64,000 nt of DNA from Omphiscola glabra (GCA_964017045.1 OZ024807.1:15427941-15491940), one strand, 5' to 3'; positions 47,845 through 60,589 are shown, counted from the first letter of the stretch. Made by a program: numbers and translations. The notes: a model not told the origin generated them from the sequence alone.

Positions 47845-48225
47845 GGTGACTGAAAATAGGTTAGTAATTCCCTGACACAGGTGACTGACACAATGACTGG
47901 GGACTGATACATACGTGACTGACCATAGGCGATAGAAACACTGAATGACTGACCTAGGTGACTGACACACTGACATAGCTGACTGAACATACGTGACTGA
48001 CCATAGGCGATAGAAACACTGAATGACTGACCTAGGTGACTGACATACTGACATAGCTGACTGACACACTGACATAGATGACTGAACATACGTGACTGAC
48101 CATAGGCGATAGAAACACTGAATGACTGACCTAGGTGACTGACACACTGACATAGCTGACTGACACTGACATAAGTGACTAACTCACTGACATAGCTAAC
48201 TGACATGTGTCACTGAACATAGGTA
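47845..48225. repeat. Degenerate tgactgac repeat with 78-99-bp higher-order units
   Basis: gaccataggcgatagaaaca recurs at 47921, 47999 and 48098 among short tgactgacac units. Confidence 0.9.
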
Positions 48226-49061
48226 GCTGACATACCGACAACGCTTTTCATTGACCTGTGGCCATCGGTTCCCACGAAAGTGGGTACAATAAAACATTAT
48301 CACTGTTACTCAAACAGCCCGGATATACCAATGTGCTGCTTCTTCCGGCAACACGCCGTTCCACTTCACTGATCCTGCTCAAGCAATGACCATGTCGGCG
48401 TCGGTGCACGTGACGGCCGCCTGTGGGTAAACCCGTCGTGGCTTTTAATCAATAATCAAATTAAAACTAATAAACAACGTAAGTACTTGCCTCCATGTCC
48501 TGTTTTTAATCCCGTATCCGCCCCTGGTAAGAAATAACTCGCCTCGAAGTCCATCTCATGCCGATTGGATTATTGCAAATTTGTATGTGTGTTTTTTTTT
48601 AAACGGCATATCTAGTTGATTTTGCGTGTGCGTGTGTGGGTGTGTGTGTGTGGCGCTCGCAGCACCAACCTGGCAATTTCTGTAATAGCACCACGCGTTT
48701 ATTGTGATTAATTGCCAGGGACTCGTCGCGATGCGCATTCTGCCCAATTATTGCTACATCGCGCGAGCCGGACTGGAGTGCGTGCTAATCCTTAGTGACT
48801 TGACATGAGGGATTAACTGGTAGCGGAGGGGTTCCCTTTCACTCCCCCCCCCCCCGATATCAGGGGTTCTCATTGTCTTCACATTTAGGGTAGTCATTTT
48901 AAATTCACTGCAGTTCTACGTGTAAAAGTCAAATTATCAAGAATAACAACAAAATAAAGTTCCTGGGAAAAGATGATCTAAACATGCGTTAACATTGTCT
49001 GCTGTGTTTGGAAATAGACGTGAGCACACACATGCATGAATTTTGCTATGAATTTTATATA
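48226..49061. other. Single-copy stretch, candidate regulatory island 48340-48790
   Basis: GC-balanced, repeat-free, with taatcaataatcaaatta, gtgattaattgcc and cgcgatgcgc. Poly-C at 48845. No exon supported, though a gtaagt donor occurs at 48479. Confidence 0.3.
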
Positions 49062-49165
49062 ATGAAGGTCATATCTAGAAGGTCATATCTAGAAGGTCAT
49101 ATCTAGAAGGTCATATCTAGAATGTCATATCTAGAAGGTCATATCTAGAAGGTCATATCTAGAAA
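49062..49165. repeat. 14-bp repeat, about 7 copies
   Basis: Unit aaggtcatatctag. Confidence 0.95.
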
Positions 49166-50174
49166 ACACGTTTTCTAAAAGAGTCCCACAGTTGGCCACG
49201 GCCTACGCGCGTCTTTCCACCCCACCAAACTGTCTCTTCACCTTACGGCATCTTGTCTCACATTCACCACCACAACTTATCTCTCTCTAAAACAAACAGG
49301 TCCTATTGTGAGTGTCAGCATTTTAAAAAAATAGATATAATATTGCCATCATCTACCATGTCACGAGGAGTGTTCCGATTACAAACGTTTTGAGAACCGG
49401 TGCTCCTTGCTAAGAGGGGCCCCGGTCTCGTAGAGCATCTTTGCCGCCTAAATGTCTGCTGTACGCTGGCTTAATGGGAGAATCCTCGCCTCCCTACGGA
49501 ACGGCTAGGGCCAAGAAACAAAAACTGAAAACTAAAATTGATTCGTGAAAAGGAAACTATTCTCCAGGGGCGTGCCTCTAATTACGAAATGCGACCGTTC
49601 ATAGGTCAGGTATGTGCCACTGGAAAAACACACGCAAAAAAAACAACAACTCCTGATAACATCCTATACCGTGTTTGATCAGTGGAGACGGGTTTGAATT
49701 AACCAGCCACGTACAAATGTAAATTGTTTTGAAAATTCAATTAAAACTATTGTTGGTGACGCTTTTGGCATTGTTTGATCATTGCTAATGCTACATTGAG
49801 CTATAGCTACAACACACACACAATGTTTCGTACATTTTCTTTTAATGAACCTAAATGAATGCAACTGAGTGATCTGATGGTGGGTGTTTTAGATCTAATA
49901 ACAATTGCTGTAGTATTCTCATCACGTTAATATTAATAATAATGGGAGAAAATGATAGAAAAAAAGTGTGTGTGAAGAAAAAAAAAAGGGGGGGGAGGGG
50001 GGTGATGCCGTGACTTAATAATAAACAGAACATAAACAGTTCAGGTATAGCACACTTATAAACCAATTATAAAGGATTTATAAATCATTTATATAACTCT
50101 TCTTCTTGTTGAGGAAAATATCCCCAAACTTCAAAAGTTATACATTCGAACCAAAACCCGACCACTACCATTGG
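49166..50174. other. Single-copy spacer
   Basis: Poly-A into poly-G at 49979. No gene recognised. Confidence 0.5.
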
Positions 50175-50412
50175 AAACGTCCAACCACCACATCCAACCC
50201 CCACATTCAACCACCACATGCAACCCCCACATCCAACAACCACATCCAACTACCACATCCAACCACCACATCCAACCACCACATACAACCCCCATCCAAC
50301 CCCCACATCCAACCCCCACATCCAACCACCACATCCAACCCCCACATCCAACCCCCGCATCCCACCACCACATCCAACCCCCACATTCAAACACCACATC
50401 CAACCCGACCAC
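50175..50412. repeat. 12-bp repeat, about 19 copies
   Basis: Units accaccacatcc and acccccacatcc; C/A-rich on plus. Confidence 0.95.
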
Positions 50413-50682
50413 ATAAGCCCCTCGTTGGGGTGACATGTCATGCCTCACCTCTCAAGACAAAGATGATTTGTCTCACGTGTGTCTGCTGACAATAGAGATT
50501 TGAGGTAAGGGACGGCCACTCGGTGCGCTGTCAGGAAGAAGGGGGGCAATTGATGAGATTAGCACTAGAAACAGAGTTGCAGAACGTGGCTGAGGAAATA
50601 TGGTTGGTGATATAGAGGAAGACAGGCGGAGGGTGAAAAGATCATAGATAAAGGCTTCGTGCTGATACAAGAGAGACTGGTA

Positions 50683-51108
50683 CGAGCATGCGTCTGGTAC
50701 AAGCACGCGGCTGGTACAAGCAAGCGTCTGGTACAAGCAACAGTCTGGTACAAGCTAGAGTCTGGTACAAGCTAGAGTCTGGTACAAGCACGCGTCTGAT
50801 AGATGCAAGAGTCTGGTACAAGCAAGAGTCTGGTACAAGCAAGAGTCTGGTAGATGCAAGAGTCTGGTACAAGCAAGAATCTGGTAGATGCAAGAGTCTG
50901 GTACAAGCAAGAGGCTGGTACAAGCAATAGTCTGGTACAAGCAAGAGTCTGGTACAAGCAAGAGTCTGGTACAAGCAAGAATCTGGTACAAGCAAGAGTC
51001 TGGTACAAGCAAGAGTCTGGTACAAGCACGAGTCTGGTACAAGCAAGAGTCTGGTATACGCTAGAGTCTGGTACAAGCAAGAGTCTGGTACAAGCGAGGC
51101 TCCGGTAC
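50683..51108. repeat. 17-bp minisatellite, about 25 copies
   Basis: Unit agtctggtacaagcaag, with tagatgca variants at intervals. Confidence 0.95.
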
Positions 51109-51189
51109 ACTATTTGTAGAAACTTAAAGTATTCAATTCCGGTTTAGACAAATCGGAATGCGATAAATCTTAAAGGTCGGCAAGTCCTA

Positions 51190-51395
51190 CTCTGGTAGTG
51201 ACCCGTCCTTATGTGATAAGGACAAGACCTACTCTGGTAGCGACCCGTCCTAATGTGGTTAGGACAAGACCTACTGTGGTAGCGACCCGTCCTAATGTGG
51301 TTAGGACAATACTTACTCTGGTAGCGACCCGTCCTAATGTGGTTAGGACAAGACCTACTCTGGTAGCGACCCGTCCTAATGTGGTTAGGGCGAGT
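51190..51395. repeat. 42-bp repeat, 5 copies
   Basis: Core gacccgtcctaatgtggtta followed by ggacaagacctactctggtagc; the unit contains the short palindrome cctaatgtggttagg. Confidence 0.95.
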
Positions 51396-51537
51396 CCCAA
51401 GGCTGCAACCACGGGTGTTGGAAATGGAAGGCGTTCCGCAACGGGCGTTACTTATTTTGGGGAGGCATTTTTCGATGAAACTTTATGTAGCTTACTTTGG
51501 GGTGTATTATGTGTGACATGCAGTACTCATTCTTTAG

Positions 51538-51772
51538 GGCGGTAAAGTCAAGTCTCGCCCCGGACGCCACTAACTCTATGTGTTCAGAAGGAAATTTGGC
51601 GGTAAAGTCATGTATCGCCCCGGACGCCACTAACTCTGTGTGTTCAGAAGGAAATTTGGCGGTAAAGTCAAGTCTCGCCCCGGACGCCACTAACTCTATG
51701 TGTTCAGAAGGAAATTTGGCGGTAAAGTCATGTATCTCCCCGGACGCCACTAACTCTGTGTTCAGAAGGAAA
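51538..51772. repeat. 60-bp repeat, 4 copies, as two 120-bp dimers
   Basis: Copies 1 and 3 share aagtctcgcc and ctctatgtg; copies 2 and 4 share atgtatc and ctctgtg. The array arose by duplicating a dimer. A plus-strand frame stays open through all copies. Confidence 0.95.
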
Positions 51773-51837
51773 TTATTTAAATTTAAAAAAAAAGAAAGAA
51801 AAACGTTCAAATTTAGCTATGATCCCATGAGCCCAAA

Positions 51838-52965
51838 GACCCCAGACACCCCCACCTACCCCAGACACCCCACATACCCCAGACACCCCCACCTACCCCA
51901 GACACCCCCACCTACCCCAGACACCCGCACCTACCCCAGACACCCCCACCTACCCCAGACACTCCCACCTACCACAAGACACCCCCACCTACCCCAAGAC
52001 ACCCCCACCTACCCCAGACACCCCCATCTACCCCAAGACACCCCCACCTACCCCAAGACACCCCCACCTACCCCAAGACAACATACATACCCCAGACACC
52101 CCACCTACCCCAAGACACCCCCAACTACCCCAAGACAACATACATACCCCAGACACCCCACCTACCCCAGACACCCCCACCTACCCCAGACACCCCCACC
52201 TACCCCAGACACCCCACCTACCTCAAGACACCCCCCTACCCCAGACACCCCCACCTACCCCAAGACACCCCCCTACCCCAGACACCCCCACCTACCCCAA
52301 GACAACCCACCTACCCCTAGACAACCCACCTACCCCAAGACAACCCACCTACCCCAGACACCCCCACCTACCCCAAGACACGCCACCTACCTCAAGACAC
52401 CCCACATACCCCAAGACAACCCACCTACCCCAGACACCCCCACCTACCCCAAGACAACCCACCTACCCCAAGACAACCCACCTACCCCAAGACAACCCAC
52501 CTACCCCAAGACAACCCACCTACCCCAAGACACCCCACCTACCCCAAGACAACCCACCTACCCCAGACACCCCACCTACCTCAAGACACCCCACCTACCC
52601 CAGACACCACCACCTACCCCAAGACACCCCCTACCCAGACACCCCCACCTACCCCAAGACACCCCACCTACCCCAAGACAACCCACCTACCCCAAGACAA
52701 CCCACCTACCCCAGACACCCCCACCTACCCCAAGACACCCCACCTACCTCAAGACACCCCACATACCCCAAGAAAACCCACCTACCCCAGACACCCCCAC
52801 CTACCCCAAGACAACCCACCTACCCCAAGACAACCCACCTACCCCAAGACAACCCACCTACCCCAAGACACCCCCACCTACCCCAAGACAACCCACCTAC
52901 CCCAAGACAACCCACCTACCCCAAGACAACCCACCTACCCCAAGACAACCCACTTACCGATGGTT
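51838..52965. repeat. About 19-bp C/A-rich minisatellite, about 58 copies
   Basis: Units cccacctaccccaagacaa and cccacctaccccagacacc. Together with the 60-bp array it forms a 493-codon plus ORF rich in Pro/Thr. Unit-length drift rotates the frame, and no stop codon can arise from the motif, so the ORF is expected by composition. Confidence 0.95.
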
Positions 52966-53440
52966 ACATGCCACGTAGAATTAACATTTTGTGTGAAAGG
53001 GAAATTCCCGCCCGTCTTGTATCAAGAATTGCATCCTGTGCTCCTGTAACAAGCGCCAAGGGGGCTCCAGGCGTCCAACTACTTAGTTGTTATCTACGGT
53101 AGTTGTCAATCTGGTTGGGAGAGAATTCTTCCATCAGTTCGGTTACGTATTTCAGGATTTCAGATTCGAAAAAAACAAAACCACTCTGGACATTCGTCTC
53201 GCACTCCAAAATGCTGCGGTCACCTGACGTCTAGACCATTGGTTTTGTAGTTTTGTTAAAATGTATGATGCCGCATGACGTTATCAATTCAAAAATTTAA
53301 ATTGATAGTAGAAAAGATATGCTATTTGTTTAATACCTAGATATTTAATAATGAGCGCCAGCCCCACTTCAGTCTAAAATGTGCGACACCTTCCACTACA
53401 GAATAGCGTACCATATATTGAGTGGAAGGCAGTAGCTGAT
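52966..53440. other. Single-copy spacer
   Basis: No feature recognised. Confidence 0.5.
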
Positions 53441-53450
53441 CGCTGTGGGA

Positions 53451-53666
53451 CATTGGTCGGCAAACTCATTAGTCAAAGGAGCCGAAAATCAGCAGCGAAA
53501 CGATTTTTAAAAAAAATTTTGAGAGCCTGATTTTTTTTTTCTAGAGCGCCTGCCAAGAGCCACGTTTTTCGGAGTCAAAACCGATTTGTGGGCGACTGGC
53601 CGAGCCGCACTCGGGTCGCTGAAGAGCCCCATGCGGCTCGCGAGAGCCGCGATGTGCCGACCACTG
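53451..53666. mobile_element. hAT-like MITE, cagtggtcgg family (216 bp)
   Basis: Starts cattggtcggcaaactcatt and ends gatgtgccgaccactg. Flanks ctgtggga and ctgtagaa match at 6 of 8. The inner hairpin gcggctcgcgagagccgc is characteristic. Partner of 38219-38415. Confidence 0.8.
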
Positions 53667-54695
53667 CTGTAGAATGCCCACGTCAGATCTCTTTGACAGG
53701 TTGTCTTGTCGTTTTTCGTTTGAGCTCTTAGAAGTTGGACGATAATACAATTTGCCATTGAAATAGGCCATCCTTTATGAATGGATATAAAATGTCTCTT
53801 ATCATTGTCCCCATTGTTTAACGTCATTTTAAAACAAAGTTGTTTTTTTGTATATATATTTTTTGTGTCTTTTTTTTGGTGTGTGTGGGGGGGGTGGGTG
53901 GGGGTGGCGGGTGGTTTAAGGGGAGGCTTCCCGTATCGAATTTATGGATAATTAAAGAAGAAAAATAAAAGTTTCTGTCTTCAAAGACCTGTCACCAATT
54001 AATAATTTTAAATTGTAATAATTCATTTGAAAACTAAACTAGAAGTCTATCAGGCGTTCAGAGATTTAAAGAGAAAACTGCGGCGACCCCCGACCCCTGA
54101 CCACCCCCCCCCCCCTTTTCATACGGAATCCGTTCCCGACCGCACGCCCGCAGTGTCAGACATTCTCCGGTAAAGAGATGAGGATGCCACGGCAGACAAG
54201 GGTTCTGTGAATGCAGCTCCCAGACCTGTGACATTTCGCCATCTCAGTGTCACTGGGCGCGATCTGCAGCACCGAGACTGAGAGATGGGCCTTTTTTGCA
54301 CTGTTTCCTGTCAGAAGCGGTGCTAAGGTAGTTGGGGGTTGGGGGTGGAATTTCGTTTGTTTTTTTTGTTCCTTGACTCGTTTCCCGTGTCCCGGACTAT
54401 CGGTCATACATTTATAGGTTAATGTTACACCTGAGATCGTGTTAGCTTACTGGCTTTTCTTTGGATATTGATGCCAGATAAAACAGCAAAACTTGCACAA
54501 CTCGATTTTGGAAGAAACAAATACAAAAACAAATCGAACAGCCAATAGGAGGAGGCAGGAGATATCGATCACGTCTTATTACCATATGGTAGTTAGTCAC
54601 ATTTTAAATAAAAGTGATACCAAGGGAGATGACGATAACAGTCGAGGAGTAAAAGTGAATAGGAAATTCTTTTAATTAAAAGTTTTCAGCCAGAC
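53667..54695. other. Single-copy stretch
   Basis: Poly-T/G near 53870-53900, poly-C at 54106. Minus ORFs at 54119-54407 are unrecognised. Confidence 0.5.
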
Positions 54696-54699
54696 TTGC

Positions 54700-54795
54700 A
54701 ACTAGCATGAGTGACTGCTGTGAATAACTGGCAGCTTACGTGAGTGAATGCTGTGAATATCTGGCATCTTACGTGAGTGAATGGTGTGAACAACG
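54700..54795. repeat. About 34-bp repeat, 2.5 copies
   Basis: Core cttacgtgagtgaatgctgt. Confidence 0.8.
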
Positions 54796-55669
54796 CAAAT
54801 GCTTGATTGTCGTACTTAAGCACTTTACGATTACCCAACCTTCCTAACAACCAGCGACCCTGAACCTAACATTTTTTTTAGAATCCCTGATGACGCCCAC
54901 ACTGATTGCCGCCAGAAGAATCCAGGAACGGCTAACGGATAATTATCCGATTCTTACACACCGCGGATCGATTTCCTTTAATAATCACTCCCCCCATCCA
55001 GTGTCTCATTTTAACCTAGTGACAAGTTTTTCTCTTTATCAAATTGTTTTTATTCAGTTTTGTATGCTATTTCTCTGCTCAGCATTTTTTTTTCTGTTAA
55101 ACAAATCTGAAGCTTCATGTAGGGAGGAGAAACTTTGCGAACAATTCGGATTCTCAGCTTGGATTCCATTGGACGACTCCCACAAATAATTTACGAAAAA
55201 TTTATGATTGGCGTCAGACAGGATCAAATGCAAATGATATGGTACTTGTGTACTTGCAGTTTTATTTTCTACTTTGACATAAGCATTTTAAATTTTTTAA
55301 TTTTTAAACTTCAAATTATTTCACCCTCCCATATTTATAGGACTGCGTTGTCCAGCAATATTTTTAAACAGACGTTTTAAGTTTTAAAGTAATTTACTGC
55401 AAAATGAGTCCAGAAGCGGGACTGCTTTCAATGTGATAGGGGGGACAAGCATTTCTAAAAAGTTGTCGGATGTGCTCTGGGGAGAAGTCCTAGTACAGGA
55501 CAGTCCCAGGTGTGTTAGGGAAAGGACCTAATACAGGGCTGTCGGAATTATATTTAGAGATACATTCTCTGGGACTGTTGTGTGAGAGTGGAGAGAAAAC
55601 GAAGAATTGTTTAAGATTTGCGATAACTTTGACCGTACAAATCCATCAATTGTTTAAACCTTAAAATAA
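54796..55669. other. AT-rich single-copy stretch
   Basis: The plus ORF 54890-55189 is non-repetitive but unrecognised. Confidence 0.45.
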
Positions 55670-55810
55670 GTCTGTAACATGCAATCCAAATATCATGTAA
55701 CATGTCATCCAAATATCATGTAACGTCAACCAAATATCATGGAACATGTAATCTAAATATCATGTAACATGTCATCGAAATATCATGTAACATTTCATCT
55801 AAATATCATT
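55670..55810. repeat. 23-bp repeat, about 6 copies
   Basis: Core aaatatcatgtaacatgtca tcc. Confidence 0.95.
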
Positions 55811-56227
55811 TTTGATGCCTTCATTTGGTCTGTGTGTATGCTCAATATAGAAAAGCTCATCGCCATCGCCAGCGCTCTTGTCGTAGTTAGACAGCCAGAG
55901 TGACACAAAACATATTGAACCCACGAGCTTGCAGTCGGCGGACATTGATTGAGACGGAGGCGAGCGGAATCAGAGCCAATGAGCTTATACCTGACGTCAT
56001 CAGTGATTTGACCACTTCCTGTCAAGGCGTAAGCTCATTGTGGCGACACCTGGTGAGATAGCCGCACGGGAACAAGGAGAGACAGTCTGCGATTGTTTGG
56101 GAGGGCACGGTGTTTGTCTTGTGAAAGACAGCGTCGGATTAAATGGCAGGGTGCGTGTGTTTGGGTCACTGAAGTCACGTGGTTATATTTACATTTTTAT
56201 TTTTTTCCGATGTCACTTGATAAATAT
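55811..56227. other. Single-copy stretch
   Basis: GC-balanced, no repeat, no exon supported. Confidence 0.45.
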
Positions 56228-56615
56228 CCGTCAAACTGGTGAGCACTACCAAACTGGTGAGCACTACCAAACTGGTGAGCACTACCAAACTGGTGAGCAC
56301 TACCAAACTGGTGAGCACTACCAAACTGGTGAGCACTACCAAACTTGTGAGCACTACCAAACTGGTGAGCACTACCAAACTGGTGAGCACTACCAAACTG
56401 GTGAGCACTACCAAACTGGTGAGCACTACCAAACTGGTGAGCACTACCAAACTGATGAGCACTACCAAACTGGTGAGCACTACCAAACTGGTGAGCACTA
56501 CCAAACTGGTTAGCACTACCAAACTGTTTAGCACTACCAAACTGGTGAGCACTACCAAACTGGTTAGCACTACCAAACTGGTTAGCACTACCAAACTGGT
56601 TAGCACTACCAAACG
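56228..56615. repeat. 18-bp minisatellite, about 21 copies, plus one detached copy at about 56648-56667
   Basis: Unit actggtgagcactaccaa, becoming actggttagcactaccaa at the right. Period 18 leaves at least four frames open across both strands. Confidence 0.97.
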
Positions 56616-56756
56616 ATACCTGTGGCATTCTTTCACGACACAAACCAAGCTGGTTAGCACTACCAAACGTTACCCGTGACGTTAAAGACGACAACTTAGT
56701 GAACGACCATCTTATGGCATGATCTCGGTATTCTCAACGTTGCCCTCAACCAGATT

Positions 56757-56820
56757 GACACACATCGATACATTGACACACATCGATACATTGACACACA
56801 TCGATACATTAACACACCTT
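56757..56820. repeat. 18-bp repeat, about 3.5 copies
   Basis: Unit cacatcgatacattgaca. Confidence 0.95.
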
Positions 56821-57287
56821 GAGCACAACACAACCCCCCCCCCCCCCGCACACCCTCAGAGTCATCAGCTCTTAATCAACCCCTACCCACACCCCGTGTG
56901 ACGGTAGCGGTACGGTCGCGACCTCAATCTGGCAACGCATCAATCACAATGTGCCGGTTGTGTCAGCCGGCAGCCTTCCATCAGCCGGTTTGTTGTGGCA
57001 CTAGTTCGATTTGGTTTTTCTTCATTTTTTTTTTTTTCTTCAATTGTGGATTTTTTAAAACCCAATTTTCCTTTGGTAGTTTTTGGTCATCTCTCAAGCC
57101 CGAGTGACCGTTGGTCGTGTTGGTCATCTCCCGAGTTCTCTCCGATAGTATTGGTAATCTTATCTAAATATTACTTCTTTCATCAATTGCTCTAGTGCCG
57201 TGAACGAAAATTTTAACTCTACAATCTTGATTTTTTTAAAAAATCATCTAACTTAGCTTTGCTTTTGTTCGTGTGTTTCGGAATGCT
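56821..57287. other. Single-copy spacer
   Basis: Poly-C at 56835, poly-T at 57027. No gene recognised. Confidence 0.5.
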
Positions 57288-57490
57288 AATTGACCCACTT
57301 CCCGTCATCTTAACGAGCTGAAACTTGGCAAGTAGACTCGATGGCCTTCCCGTCATCTTAACGAGCTGAAACTTGGCAAGTAGACTCGATGGCCTTCCCG
57401 TCATCTTAACGAGCTGAAACTTGGCAAGTAGACTCGATGGCCTTCCCGTCATCTTAACGAGCTGAAACCTGGCAAGTAGACTCGATGGCG
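57288..57490. repeat. 48-bp repeat, 4 copies
   Basis: Core cttcccgtcatcttaacgag followed by ctgaaacttggcaagtagactcgatggc; near-identical copies. Confidence 0.97.
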
Positions 57491-59851
57491 ATGACAACAC
57501 ATTCTGACAAATGTTCAGCCCCACCCCTAAATACCCTAAAAATAATTTTTTTTTTCCTGTTTTGTAAGGCGAAGATGAAGGAAATATGATGCAATGATCT
57601 CTTAAGAGCCGTAGCCATCGTTAAGTCGCACAATAATGCAGCTCTGAGATAATCTCACACCATTACATAAGCCATAACTGCAAACAAAAATGTATATAAT
57701 TGATTTTACAGGAAAAAACTTTGTTTTTAGCTATGAAAAGAGTTCACATTTTCTTTCAGACGCATTTTCTCAGATAAAAATATGTAGTTGTCTCTATATA
57801 ATGTGTTATATGTACATCTCAATACAGGTTCTGCGTCGCTAAGCAGCTTGCTGTAATTACAAGTTATTGCAACATAAACATCTTAACATCTTATTTATTT
57901 CTTTTTTTTGAACGGCATCATTTGCGTCAGTATAAGGTTTCATTCTTATTTATGTCATTGAGTGCGTCGGGGGTTCTTAAACTATAAATCAGATTGCCCA
58001 TTTTTCTTTTTTTGGTTTGGGGGGGGGGGGGAGGAAGGGGGGGGGAGAGTCATGTCTTAAAATTAGATCGTTAACTATAACACGGAGGTACCCTTAAAGA
58101 TATCTTCTTCTTCTACATTTTGAGGACCCACGATCAATGTATTTATCGTCCTGGCTCCTACACCACGTGGTTATTAAAAGATAAAAGTTTCGATGTTAAC
58201 AATATTTTTGAAACATTTGTTTTTGACTCTGTCCTGAGGGTGTGACTTTTATAAGAGGAGAAGGGGAGGAGTTTTGCGGGGTAGGACTTGGACAAAGAAG
58301 AGCTAAAGAAGAGATGGTCAGCTTATGAGAAAAGGCAGGTGCGGCTTTGGAATCGACGAGAAGTGAGAATACAAGAATGGGATAGAAAAAAACGGTTACG
58401 GTTTGAGGATCACTGTATCGGGATAAAATAGCACTTCGTGAACTCACCATTGATAATCTGCCTTCACTAATACACACTCGTTCTGTAATATGTTACGAAA
58501 TTGAAAATGCACCACCACGAGAGATGAGAGAAAATATATTTATATACAAAGGGACGCGAATCCCGACCAACATCAACAGCCGTGCATGAGAACGATGACA
58601 CAGTTTTAGAACCATCTCGCACTCTTTTGCAAATGTTTACTTCACGGACAAAAGACACGTCTGTATACATATGTTTCTGGGGCGATATCAGGGGGAGGTG
58701 CACGTCAACACAAGCGAAGCTCCACTTTTATTCTTGTGTTTCGGAAACAAGATTTTAAAAAAAAAATAGCATCCTTTTGTTCCCGCGATGCACCCATCCA
58801 CAAATTTTTAAACTGCTTCCGCCTCTGGATATATGTGCAGTGCCTTCACTTTGTTTTCGCCGCCACTCATTTTTTTTTTATTTTCGCCCCCACCCCACTT
58901 AATTCCACCACCGCGCCCTTCCCCGCCCCGTTGTGTAAACATGGCGCCCCAGGGATCCCCTGGCCCCGGGAGGCGTGATGTCAACCCACGCCTACTTTCT
59001 TTATTTCTGCACGTAGGTCATCCATCCTCCCCCCCCCCCACACTTATATGCATAGTTCCGTGGCCTACCCACATTTTCTAGCACCAATATTTGTGTGCAT
59101 TTCTCATCTACCGGTCTCTACATGCAGCTGTTATTATTATTTATTTTTTTAAATTTATTTTTTGAAAAGAAGGAAAACAAAAACATCTTGTGTTTGAATG
59201 TGCAACACGTGGGGAGTAATCTCCCTTTTCATTGTGGCGTTGCTATTGTGGTCTCCCTCGTCGGGTTGTTGTTTTCTTAGCGCCCCTTCCTCACAAGTCT
59301 GTGGCGTTAATATGACTGGTTCGTCTTAACAAAAGGCCCAGACGGTCGTCTACGTCACAATAAGACCAGACGTCAAACCGATAAACTAACTAGTTTAAAA
59401 ATAGCCTCCGTCTAATTAGGGCCAAACAGATGTAGACAGCGCCAGTTTCAATGGTTACCTCAGCGGTTCTCAACTTAGCTTAGGTTCAGCAGGCGTCTTC
59501 TTGAGACACCCTCGTATTTTGTTCCCTGCGTCACGGAGTATTCGGAAACTTCGATCACCACAAATCATGCGGCGAGCTCAGAGATGCATTCAAAACACAC
59601 AACTACTTTTAACATAGGGATAGAGTTTACCTAACATATCATTAGGCAGGTAAGATTGAATTCGTTTGAATTTCACGATGTAAGTCTTCTTGAGTTTTTA
59701 TTAACAGAAAGCGTTTTCATATGTTAAGGTTGCTTCGGGTTTCGTAATTTTATTTTTTTAAAAACACACAAAAAAGCAACTCTGTGTTAATTTATTTCTA
59801 AAATGTATAACTTAAGATTAGAGTGTAGAAGATTTGATTGACGTGTATAAA
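57491..59851. other. Long single-copy stretch
   Basis: Poly-G at 58018, poly-C at 59030. An isolated hAT-like end cagcggttctcaact lies at about 59461. Minus ORF 58196-58477 and plus ORF 58736-59081 are unrecognised and unsupported. Confidence 0.45.
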
Positions 59852-59859
59852 TACTAAAC

Positions 59860-60021
59860 CAGTGGTTCTCAACCTGCCTAATGCCGCGACCCTTTAATAT
59901 TTTTCTTCATGTTGTGGCGACCCCCAACCACAAAATTATATTCGTTGCTTCTCCATAGCTATAGGTTGTATGTGTTTTCTGATGGTCTTAGGCGACCCCT
60001 GTGAAAGGATGAGAACCGCTG
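59860..60021. mobile_element. SPIN-like hAT MITE (162 bp) with 8-bp TSD
   Basis: Starts cagtggttctcaacctgcct and ends gaaaggatgagaaccgctg. Perfect duplication tactaaac at 59852-59859 and 60022-60029. The right end lacks the usual gggtcg palindrome, as in the 21108 copy. Confidence 0.92.
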
Positions 60022-60081
60022 TACTAAACAAATGTTTTTCTTTCTTATTTTTTAATTAAAAATAAAATTAAATGTTTTTGT

Positions 60082-60474
60082 TTGTTTAAATTTCGAACCA
60101 AAAGAATCTTTACTCATAGACGTATGATTTTTATCAGGTTGACGGCCATCGCCACCACTCTCAAGATTGTGCACTTTTTCGCCCACGAGACGCCACTAAT
60201 ACAGTGTGTGCCACTAATACAGAGTGTGCCCCTGCGCATCCCAGCCGCGCTTGAACTAGATACGGTATATTTATGTTGGAGCTCAAACTTCCCCCAACAC
60301 CGTCAATCATTCACCGGTGTGTATGTACCGAGTGTCCCAACAATAATAAACCAGTCTTCGCTTTCAGATGTCCTCAAGTTACCTCATAGCAACTCCATTA
60401 GATCCACACACCCCAACTCATCGACCCCAACCCCCTCTTCTCTTAAACAGCCTTCCAATATTGACCAGGCCTGA
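60082..60474 (+). other. Unrecognised open reading frame, 130 codons, non-repetitive
   Basis: The longest ORF here that is not an array translation. It starts in A/T-rich DNA, passes a short duplication (ccactaatacag), and ends in a Ser/Pro/Asn-rich tail. No domain, signal peptide or splice support; chance is the simplest explanation. Confidence 0.2.
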
Positions 60475-60589
60475 GGAGTCGGAATGTTTTCCACGCTGAC
60501 TCCTGCTTTAAGACTCCGATCAAGTATAGTTGTTTTTTTTTAACGCTTTATTTCATTAGGTTGTTATTTTAATATAATTATGTCTAAAA

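Noticed and set aside
56040..56694. Overlapping 146-165-codon ORFs
   Set aside because: The 18-bp array yields open frames in at least four of six registers; no unique coding part.
58196..58477. 93-codon minus ORF
   Set aside because: Non-repetitive but with no recognised domain, no splice signals and ordinary chance length for this composition.
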